From Methyloprofundus sedimenti (lineage in GTDB: Bacteria > Pseudomonadota > Gammaproteobacteria > Methylococcales > Methylomonadaceae): 64,000 nucleotides of DNA. Shown in pieces: positions 57,848-64,000 of this stretch (its first letter is position 1; each line of letters starts with the position of its first letter). Where the stretch lies: the NCBI RefSeq assembly GCF_002072955.1, contig NZ_LPUF01000001.1, forward strand, positions 157,001 to 221,000. Direction: 5' to 3'. The notes under the pieces were generated by a model. That model worked only from the letters and a program-made list of their open reading frames with translations, was not told the DNA's origin and did no database searches. The translations under genes and the position numbers were made by a program.

Positions 57848-59194
57848 TCATTTGCCAATACAAAACGAACTAAAAATCTTGCCTAACAAGTCTTCGGATG
57901 TAAACTCACCGGTAATTTCCGCCAGGTGATTCTGTGCCTGCCTTAAGTCTTCGGCAACTAACTCGCCTGCTTGATGGTGTTGCAACTGGCCAAGCGCATT
58001 GTGTACGAACTCCTGACCCTTAGTTAAAGCATCTATATGTCTGCGTCGAGCAATGAAGACATTATCTGCTGCACCATCAAAACCGACACATTGTTTTAAA
58101 TGTTGTTTTAATAAATCCATACCAATATCTTTTTTTATCGACAGATAAATTTGTGTAATATTGTCTTTTTCTACTATCGCGGGTGGAAGTTCCAGCAAAT
58201 CAATTTTATTGTAAATTATGCTTAAGCTTATATGTTTAGGTAAGGTTTTTAATAGCTTATCTGGTTCGGGATCATTGACATCAATGAGTAATAAAATTTT
58301 ATCTGCTTTTTGAATTTCAGCATGTGCACGGCGTATACCTTCCTGTTCGACTGCATTATCACTGTCATGTAGTCCGGCAGTATCGATAATATGCAGTGGC
58401 ATACCATCAATTTGTATACGTTCTTTTAGTACATCACGCGTAGTTCCGGCAATGTCGGTAACGATAGCCGCTTCATGCCCTGCCAATGCATTAAGTAAAC
58501 TCGACTTTCCTGCATTAGGTTTACCTGCAAGAACGACAGTCATACCATCGCGTAATAAACGACCTTGCTGTGCCGTTGCTAAAATATTCTGTATGCAATC
58601 TAAAAGGCGGATAACTCTTTTTTCGACGACCCCATCGCCCAAAAAATCAATTTCTTCGTCTACAAAATCTATCGCAGCTTCTACATAAATACGCAGATCG
58701 GTTAACTCTTTAACTAGCTCATTGACTTGTCTGGAAAAAACACCTTGCATGGATTGCTGTGCAGAGCGGGCTGATTTTTCGGTGCTGCTTTCTATCAAAT
58801 CAGCAATTGCTTCTGCCTGCGCCAGGTCCATTTTGTTATTTAAAAAGGCTCTTTCCGAGAATTCACCTGGCCTGGCTATGCGTACACCTAAAGACAAGAT
58901 ACGCTTCAATAACATATCCATGATAACCGAACCGCCATGCCCCTGAATTTCGACAGTGTCTTCCCCAGTAAAGGACGCGGGATTTGGGAAAAAAATCGCT
59001 AAACCTGAGTCTATGATGCTGTGATCAGCATCATAGAAAGAAGAATAATGAGCATGCCGTGCTTGCAGATCTTTATTGATTAATTGCTCAGCTATTTGTT
59101 TCGCTTTATTTCCAGATATTCTGATAATACCGACGCCTCCATTTCCTGGTGGCGTTGCAATTGCTGCTATGGTGTCTTGATGAGTGATATTCAT
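57848..59194 (-). CDS. mnmE: tRNA uridine-5-carboxymethylaminomethyl modification GTPase MnmE
   Basis: 448 residues. The N-terminal tetrahydrofolate-binding domain starts DTIAAIATPPGNGGVGIIRISG. The G domain has AGKPNAGKSSLLNAL (G1), DIAGTTRD (G2), DTAGLHD (G3) and NKIDL (G4). The C-terminal end is FCIGK, the Cys signature of the family. With MnmG it modifies the wobble uridine of several tRNAs. It lies downstream of yidC in the conserved gammaproteobacterial order. Confidence 0.96.
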   Translation of the reverse strand: MNITHQDTIAAIATPPGNGGVGIIRISGNKAKQIAEQLINKDLQARHAHYSSFYDADHSIIDSGLAIFFPNPASFTGEDTVEIQGHGGSVIMDMLLKRILSLGVRIARPGEFSERAFLNNKMDLAQAEAIADLIESSTEKSARSAQQSMQGVFSRQVNELVKELTDLRIYVEAAIDFVDEEIDFLGDGVVEKRVIRLLDCIQNILATAQQGRLLRDGMTVVLAGKPNAGKSSLLNALAGHEAAIVTDIAGTTRDVLKERIQIDGMPLHIIDTAGLHDSDNAVEQEGIRRAHAEIQKADKILLLIDVNDPEPDKLLKTLPKHISLSIIYNKIDLLELPPAIVEKDNITQIYLSIKKDIGMDLLKQHLKQCVGFDGAADNVFIARRRHIDALTKGQEFVHNALGQLQHHQAGELVAEDLRQAQNHLAEITGEFTSEDLLGKIFSSFCIGK

Positions 59195-59365
59195 AAGTCG
59201 GGTTAATAAATACCTAAGTGAAAAATTAAAGAAAATCTAGGTGAAAAAAAGCTGGATTGGTGAATTCATCATTTAGCTGTATTGCTATGAATTTGCCGAA
59301 CCCACAGCTAAATAATGGTATAAAAAAATAATTTAATCAGCTGAATACATTTTACAATCAGGCGT

Positions 59366-59409
59366 AAAAAAGCTTTAGCTATTTTCTTGTAACAGCAACA
59401 GCTAAAGCT
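59366..59409 (-). terminator. Possible second terminator after yidC
   Basis: AGCTTTAGCT (59371-59380) and AGCTAAAGCT (59400-59409) are perfect arms. On the minus strand the hairpin is followed by TTTTTTACG. The loop is long (19 bases), which lowers confidence. Confidence 0.4.
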
Positions 59410-59533
59410 ATTGCACTCCTCATATTAAGAGATTCATATAATTATGTGTGTATTTAAAAGCGGGCTGAAACCACGCCCTAAAACTATTTGTAATGAAAAA
59501 CTGTACTATAAGTCTAGTGCCTATTCTTTAAAC

Positions 59534-59570
59534 AAAAAAGCCGAAGCAGCGTAAACTGATTCGGCTTTTT
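59534..59570 (-). terminator. Intrinsic terminator of the rpmH-yidC operon
   Basis: GCCGAA (59540-59545) pairs with TTCGGC (59560-59565), with a run of A on one side and T on the other. On the minus strand it lies about 20 bases after the yidC stop with six T following. It may act in both directions. Confidence 0.75.
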
Positions 59571-59591
59571 AAGGTTTATGGTGCGCTACTT

Positions 59592-61214
59592 TTAAGTTTT
59601 TCCAACAATTTTATTGGTTATATACCATTGCTGAATAATCGATAAAGTATTATTGGTTACCCAGTATAAAACCAGACCCGCCGGGAAGAACAAGAAAAAT
59701 ACAGTAAATACAATCGGGAACATACGCATGATTTTCGCTTGCAATGGATCCACAGGCGCAGGATTCAACCTTTGCTGCAGGAACATGGTAATGCCCATAA
59801 TCACAGGTAAAACGAAATACGGATCTTTTACTGATAAATCATGAATCCAGAGTATAAAAGGCGCTTGTCTTAATTCAACAGTTTCAATCAATACCCAGTA
59901 AAGCGAAATAAATACCGGGATCTGTACCATAATCGGTAAACAGCCTCCCATAGGATTTACTTTTTCCTTACGGTATAAATCCATCATTTCCTGGTTAAAG
60001 CGCTGTCTATCATCGCCATAACTTTCTTTTAATTGCGCTAAACGTGGCTGCAGTTTACGCATGTTCGCCATCGATTTATAACTAGCCGCAGATAATGGGA
60101 AAAACAGTAACTTAATACAAAAAGTTACACCCATAATTGAAAATCCCCAGTTACCGATATATGAATGAATAAAATTCAATAAAGCATAAATAGGTTTACC
60201 AATAATAGTCAGCCAGCTGTAGTCGACAGTCAATTCTAAACCGGGAGCAACGGCTTCCATCATCGGCTGTATTTTAGGTCCAACAAATAACTTGCTGCTA
60301 AATACCAGGCTATCATTGGCTGCAACCGTTGCAGGATTGGAATATGAGCCAATCACAAAACGTGAATTACTTAATTCCTTGGTAAAGTAATGCTCCTCAT
60401 TCGGTGCCGGAGGTACCCAGGCCGTTGCAAAATAATGTTGAATCATACCCGACCAACCACCAGTACTTGCGATTTTCAGGTCTTCTTCAGCCATGTCATC
60501 AAAATCGATTTTCTGGTATTTATTTTGCTCTGTGTAAACCGCAGCACCAGCAAAAGTACGAATAAAGGTATTACCTTTTCCATCACTGTAAGGTATTCTG
60601 AGCAATTGAGTATATTGTCTGCCTGTCCAGTCATTAGCAGACTGGTTATCAATTTTTTGCTCTAGGCCAATAACATAACTACCCCGAGTAAAAGTATAGG
60701 TTTTGTTATAACTCAAGCCATTATTATCTGTCCATGTTAAAGGAACAGTCAGCGTATTTTCACCTTCTTTAAGCTGATAGCGTGCCTGTGCAGAATTTAA
60801 TTCGGTATTGTGGTTAGGTAGTTTGGTTGATTGGCCGCTTGTTAACAGACCACTTTGACCTAAAAATAGTTTTTCAGCACTACTATTAAATAGGCGAACT
60901 TTAGCATCTTCACCCTTTACAACAGTATAATCAAGTAAGTCAAGATTACGTAATGTCCCGCCTTGTGTGTCTATTTCTAATTTGTAGACATCTGTAGTAA
61001 CAGTAATAATATTATTTGCTACATTTTCAGAAAACGGTAATTCAGCTGAGTCCTGATTATTATCAGCATTTATAGTAATGGGATTGCCATTCGCATCAAT
61101 CGTTGTTTGAGCGGTTACTTCTGGCTTAGGGCCATAGTCAACTTGCCATGCTTCCCATAACATTATAGAAATCATCGAAAGAATGACGATGAGTACAAAC
61201 CTTATATTCTCCAT
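59592..61214 (-). CDS. yidC: Membrane protein insertase YidC
   Basis: 540 residues, the normal gammaproteobacterial size. The first helix (FVLIVILSMISIMLWEAW) is followed by a Pro/Asn-rich linker, the large periplasmic P1 domain (about 60-330) and the conserved insertase core: FIHSYIGNWGFSIMGVTFCIKLLFFPLS, the positively charged cytoplasmic hairpin KSMANMRKLQPRLAQLKE, MGGCLPIMVQIPVFISLYWVL, and the last helices to TNNTLSIIQQWYI. It inserts membrane proteins alone or with SecYEG. It follows yidD by two bases. Confidence 0.97.
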   Translation of the reverse strand: MENIRFVLIVILSMISIMLWEAWQVDYGPKPEVTAQTTIDANGNPITINADNNQDSAELPFSENVANNIITVTTDVYKLEIDTQGGTLRNLDLLDYTVVKGEDAKVRLFNSSAEKLFLGQSGLLTSGQSTKLPNHNTELNSAQARYQLKEGENTLTVPLTWTDNNGLSYNKTYTFTRGSYVIGLEQKIDNQSANDWTGRQYTQLLRIPYSDGKGNTFIRTFAGAAVYTEQNKYQKIDFDDMAEEDLKIASTGGWSGMIQHYFATAWVPPAPNEEHYFTKELSNSRFVIGSYSNPATVAANDSLVFSSKLFVGPKIQPMMEAVAPGLELTVDYSWLTIIGKPIYALLNFIHSYIGNWGFSIMGVTFCIKLLFFPLSAASYKSMANMRKLQPRLAQLKESYGDDRQRFNQEMMDLYRKEKVNPMGGCLPIMVQIPVFISLYWVLIETVELRQAPFILWIHDLSVKDPYFVLPVIMGITMFLQQRLNPAPVDPLQAKIMRMFPIVFTVFFLFFPAGLVLYWVTNNTLSIIQQWYITNKIVGKT

Positions 61215-61216
61215 TT

Positions 61217-61444
61217 TTACTTACCAACTTTTTTGGGTACTGGATCATCAATATCACCATGATAAAAAGGGTGACACCGGAGTAATCGTTTTATTGTGAG
61301 ATAGGAGCCGAATATAGCACCATGCATAGCGATAGCTTGCATAGCATAGCTCGAACAAGAGGGGTGAAAGCGGCAATGGTTTCCTAGCAAAGGACTTATA
61401 AAATATTTATAAAACCTGAGTAGAGCTATGAGTAAGTAGCGCAT
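61217..61444 (-). CDS. yidD: Membrane protein insertion efficiency factor YidD
   Basis: 75 residues with [27 protein letters not shown] and [18 protein letters not shown], the Cys- and His-rich signature of the family. It overlaps the end of rnpA by 19 bases, the usual arrangement. Confidence 0.95.
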   Translation of the reverse strand: MRYLLIALLRFYKYFISPLLGNHCRFHPSCSSYAMQAIAMHGAIFGSYLTIKRLLRCHPFYHGDIDDPVPKKVGK

Positions 61445-61794
61445 CGCTTATTTAATCTAAGCCAATGATTATCCAGAGAGGCCTGAAGTATTTTTGAGTT
61501 CGCAGTTGCCGCATCCCTGCGTGCCATTACAACAATATCGATATTAATCATTTCGTGTTGTTGTAATCTAAAGCTTTCCCGGGCAGATCGTTTGATTTTA
61601 TTTCTATCGACAGCGCGTCTTATATTTTTTTTTGCAATTGCAAGACCTAGACGTGGAAAGTCTAGCTCGTTGACAATAGCAAGCACTGTAAAATACTTAT
61701 CTGTGGATCTTTCCGCTTTAGCGAAAACACGTTTAAATTCAGCCGGCTCTCTTAACCGAACTTGCGGTGGAAAACAAGCGGCTTTCTGTGTCAA
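61426..61794 (-). CDS. rnpA: Ribonuclease P protein component
   Basis: 122 residues. The RNR motif that contacts the RNase P RNA is seen in [18 protein letters not shown], and the preceding strand [19 protein letters not shown] is typical. It helps the RNA subunit process pre-tRNA 5' ends. It lies four bases after rpmH and overlaps yidD. Confidence 0.96.
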   Translation of the reverse strand: MTQKAACFPPQVRLREPAEFKRVFAKAERSTDKYFTVLAIVNELDFPRLGLAIAKKNIRRAVDRNKIKRSARESFRLQQHEMINIDIVVMARRDAATANSKILQASLDNHWLRLNKRCATYS

Positions 61795-61797
61795 GTG

Positions 61798-61932
61798 TTA
61801 AAGAGCGAGTGTATGACGACCTTTTGTTCTACGTGCGTTTATAACTTTACGGCCACCTTTAGTTGCCATTCTTGCGCGGAAGCCATGAGTACGCGCGCGT
61901 TTTATCTTGCTGGGTTGATAAGTTCTTTTCAT
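61798..61932 (-). CDS. rpmH: Ribosomal protein bL34
   Basis: 44 residues: [35 protein letters not shown] and TKGRHTLAL. It is the first gene of the operon rpmH-rnpA-yidD-yidC. Confidence 0.97.
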   Translation of the reverse strand: MKRTYQPSKIKRARTHGFRARMATKGGRKVINARRTKGRHTLAL

Positions 61933-61983
61933 TCTTAGGGTTCCTTAACTTTAGGGTGAAAAAATGGATGAAAAAGAGATGGA

Positions 61984-62012
61984 ATTGTATGAAACTATTA
62001 GAATTTTGTCAA
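61984..62012 (-). promoter_or_regulatory. Sigma-70 promoter of rpmH operon
   Basis: On the minus strand TTGACA (62012-62007) and TACAAT (61989-61984) are separated by 17 bases and lie about 52 bases before the rpmH start. This is close to consensus and suits a highly expressed ribosomal gene. Confidence 0.75.
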
Positions 62013-62390
62013 TAATTATAGCTAGACAAATATATTAGCCCATATACTTTCTTATAAAAACAACACTGAAGTTATTTTTTAATTTCCTGAATTCATGACT
62101 ACTGCAAACAATAATACTAGATTATTAACATTTGATTAACCCTATCTAGACTATCACCTGAAAATCTTTACCTAACTTAGAAAAGCATTTTTTACGAGGG
62201 AATCTTTGCGCGAGAATATTGGGTAGATCATTAATTGTTCCAAAAATTTTCCTGATTACTCACAAGCTTCAGCTATCTTTAAAAAATACGTATAAATTTA
62301 ATGTAGCCCGCATGAAGTTTACGGAATGCGGGAAATAGGTGCCATAAATATCCCATATTCCGCTAGCCTTTGCATATAATGTATCAGGCA

Positions 62391-62484
62391 GCTACTGATG
62401 GCTGTACTATATAAAGATGGGCACGAAAAAAACCTTTGCCCATCCTACAAGTTGCTCATATTATTTCGTGCATGTTCCTAAGTC
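62391..62484. repeat. MITE-like element, right half only (copy 2 of 48251-48414)
   Basis: From CTACTGATGGCTGTACTATA to the terminus GTGCATGTTCCTAAG the sequence is almost identical to 48330-48414. The left half is absent. Confidence 0.75.
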
Positions 62485-62506
62485 ATCTTGAATAACATAT
62501 TTATTC

Positions 62507-63121
62507 TTATTTAACTGCTCTGATCATTTTTACTATATGCGAGCTTTCTGGTAAAACGTCTACTTTAGAGAATCCACAGACTTGTACTGTTTTCACTGTT
62601 TCCCGGTTTATATTCGCTCCGAATAAGCGCACTATAATTGGGTTTGATAGGTTCATTATTGCCGCTAGAAATTTATTAGTACTCAGCACATGCTCCAGTA
62701 GCAACACTTCACCGCCTGGCTTGCAGACTCTTTTTAATTCTAACAGGCCATGTTTTGGCCCTGGCACTGAGCAGAATAAAAAGGTACCGATAACGCTATC
62801 AAAATAATTGTCAGGAAAATCCAGTTGCTGTACATCCATAATAGCTAAATCGACTACTACCCCTAGGTGTTGTCGTTTCTTCCTGGCTTCATTAATCATC
62901 GCTGGACTGAAATCAATTGCTGTGATTGATTTTGCAGGATAGTAAGGAAAATTTTTTCCTGTGCCGACACCTACTTCCAGGATTTTTTCTCCTGAGACCT
63001 TTTGCCAGATACTTTCCCTTAATTCCCCCATCATCATTTTTTCCATCATACTTTCTATACGATCAAAATAGGGTGCAAGGCGATCGTAACGTTTTTTAAT
63101 AATTTCGGTTTGATTGGGCAT
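62507..63121 (-). CDS. Class I SAM-dependent methyltransferase, UbiE/Coq5-like
   Basis: 204 residues from ATG 63121; the longer frame starts at a TTG inside a repeat. SAM-binding motif I is ILEVGVGTGKNFPYY, motif II is the acidic TAIDFSPAMINEAR, and post-motifs are MDVQQLDFPDNYFDSVIGTFLFCSVP and LKRVCKPGGEVLLLEH. The segment KVSGEKILEVGVGTG and the C-terminal helix suggest relation to UbiE/PmtA-like lipid or quinone methyltransferases. The substrate is not evident. It lies between thyA and the rpmH block. Confidence 0.85.
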   Translation of the reverse strand: MPNQTEIIKKRYDRLAPYFDRIESMMEKMMMGELRESIWQKVSGEKILEVGVGTGKNFPYYPAKSITAIDFSPAMINEARKKRQHLGVVVDLAIMDVQQLDFPDNYFDSVIGTFLFCSVPGPKHGLLELKRVCKPGGEVLLLEHVLSTNKFLAAIMNLSNPIIVRLFGANINRETVKTVQVCGFSKVDVLPESSHIVKMIRAVK

Positions 63122-63152
63122 AAGTGTTGGACCTTCATAAGAGGGGGGATTT

Positions 63153-63199
63153 GTCGGATTACGTTTTTTAATGCTACGCAATAAAAAATCTAATCCGAC
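63153..63199. repeat. Inverted repeat of the GTCGGATTA type
   Basis: GTCGGATTA (63153-63161) and TAATCCGAC (63191-63199) are perfect arms around an AT-rich loop that is itself partly complementary (TTTTTTA/TAAAAAA). It lies between the thyA stop and the methyltransferase start and might also end thyA transcripts. Confidence 0.5.
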
Positions 63200-63206
63200 C
63201 TACATT

Positions 63207-64000
63207 TTAGACAGCTATGGGTGCAGAAATATGCGGATGTGGATCGTAGCCGACAATCTCAAAATCTTCAAAATGATAGTCGAAAATACTGTCTGGTTTA
63301 CGTTTGATAATTAATTCTGGTAGTGCTTTGGGCTCGCGTTGTAATTGTATTTTCGCTTGTTCAAAATGGTTACTGTATAAATGACAGTCCCCAATTGAGA
63401 TAATAATCTCGCCAACATCGAGATCACATTGCTGCGCAATCATGTGCGTAAAAATTGCCAGACTGCAGGTGTTATACGGATTACCTAAAAACAAGTCATT
63501 GCTGCGGATATATAAAGAACCGCTTAGTTTACCTTCTGCGACATACCATTGATAAAGTAAATGGCAGGGCGGCAAAGCCATTTTTCCATTGGCTACATTT
63601 TCTTGCGGGGATTTGGTTTCATCGGGCAGATCGGCAACATTCCAGCCACTGATAATATGTCTTCGGCTATCGGGATTATTTTTTATACCTGCGATCAAGG
63701 CAGTCACCTGATCGTAGCTTTCTCCTTCTACCCCTTTCCAGTTTCGCCACTGAGCACCATATACAGGACCTAGTTCGCCTGTTTCAGTCGCCCATTCATT
63801 CCAGATTGATACACCATTATCATTGAGATATTTTATATTGGTATCGCCTTTGAGGAACCAGAGTAACTCATGAATAATGGATCTGGTATGCAGGCGTTTG
63901 GTTGTGACTAAGGGCAGACCTGCCTGCAGATTAAAACGTATCTGACGCCCAAAAAGAGACTTTGTGCCTGTTCCGGTGCGATCTCCCTTTAAGCAGCCTG
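63207..64000 (-). CDS. thyA: Thymidylate synthase, N-terminus beyond window edge
   Basis: The frame is open from the right edge ([14 protein letters not shown]) to the stop at 63207, so about 264 residues are present and only the first few are missing. Motifs: RTGTGT (phosphate loop), [21 protein letters not shown], the catalytic Cys in [24 protein letters not shown], and [14 protein letters not shown]. It makes dTMP from dUMP with methylene-tetrahydrofolate. The C-terminus SAPIAV is normal. Confidence 0.96.
   Translation of the reverse strand, partial: GCLKGDRTGTGTKSLFGRQIRFNLQAGLPLVTTKRLHTRSIIHELLWFLKGDTNIKYLNDNGVSIWNEWATETGELGPVYGAQWRNWKGVEGESYDQVTALIAGIKNNPDSRRHIISGWNVADLPDETKSPQENVANGKMALPPCHLLYQWYVAEGKLSGSLYIRSNDLFLGNPYNTCSLAIFTHMIAQQCDLDVGEIIISIGDCHLYSNHFEQAKIQLQREPKALPELIIKRKPDSIFDYHFEDFEIVGYDPHPHISAPIAV

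Larger units (their letters stand above)
59195..59591. other. Intergenic region between yidC and mnmE with two hairpins
   Basis: It contains two terminator-like hairpins (59366-59409 and 59534-59570) and presumably the mnmE promoter, which I could not place with confidence. Confidence 0.5.
61933..62506. other. Intergenic region upstream of rpmH, no dnaA
   Basis: In many gammaproteobacteria dnaA and the origin lie here. Instead there are about 570 AT-rich bases with the rpmH promoter, a short repeat near 62319-62350 (GTAGCCCGCATG facing CGGAATGCGGG) and a MITE fragment. No DnaA box (TTATCCACA) was seen. Confidence 0.5.

Noticed and set aside
61933-62506. Chromosomal origin
   Set aside because: Position next to rpmH suggested it, but I saw no TTATCCACA-type DnaA boxes and no dnaA gene.

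Overview
The window looks like chromosome of a gammaproteobacterium of fairly low GC. The evidence is the conserved block rpmH-rnpA-yidD-yidC followed by mnmE at the right end, together with comM-rep, sbcDC, thyA and a TonB/FecI/FecR iron system. REP/RAYT elements and small inverted-repeat elements are frequent, as in many methylotrophic and environmental gammaproteobacteria. No gene here fixes the genus.

Layout. Positions 1-1402 hold a truncated, visibly GC-richer exported sialidase-like (Asp-box) protein. A degraded REP-associated transposase follows. Positions 2386-38491 are one large, almost entirely minus-strand biosynthetic locus for a non-ribosomal peptide that is probably a siderophore. 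In transcription order on the minus strand it holds: fecR-like anti-sigma factor; MbtH protein; phosphopantetheinyl transferase; cupin_8/JmjC-like hydroxylase; a 2937-residue synthetase (fatty acyl-AMP ligase-PCP-C-A-PCP-C-A-PCP); TonB-dependent receptor with a signalling domain; PepSY membrane protein; a 1498-residue synthetase (C-A-PCP-reductase); a double-length class III aminotransferase; a sulfotransferase-SCP2 fusion; a PvdQ-like acylase; a PvdE-like exporter; then a nested insertion (an IS21 element inside an IS5 element), a frameshifted 2,4-diaminobutyrate aminotransferase, and a FecI-type sigma factor.

Inferred chemistry. A fatty acid is loaded by the ligase domain. An unassigned residue X, then 2,4-diaminobutyrate (the pocket residues read D-I-W-E-I-C-A-D-D), then a residue like the first X are added. 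The thioester is released reductively as an aldehyde, which the aminotransferase may turn into an amine. The acylase, exporter, receptor and sigma/anti-sigma pair parallel pyoverdine maturation and regulation. The architecture resembles a very short pyoverdine-type line with a myxochelin-type ending, plus sulfotransferase and JmjC tailoring enzymes. I do not recognise it as a described system.

Positions 38500-49000 are an accessory stretch. It holds a membrane protein, a large cysteine-containing secreted protein, a GNAT-HDAC fusion flanked by two decayed transposase copies, a BamE-like lipoprotein, remnants of an IS1595 transposase and a Fic protein, a VapBC pair, an HsdR gene that has lost its helicase motor in frame, and several inverted-repeat elements. 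Positions 48931-64000 are conserved housekeeping sequence: tRNA-Arg(CCG), rep, comM, sbcC (frameshifted by an 8-bp tandem repeat), sbcD, mnmE, yidC, yidD, rnpA, rpmH, a methyltransferase and partial thyA.

Several genes are broken: dat, istA, the IS5 transposase, sbcC, Fic, the RAYT copies and the IS1595 transposase. For dat and sbcC the lesion is a homopolymer or tandem-repeat length change, so assembly error, slippage and true inactivation must be told apart.
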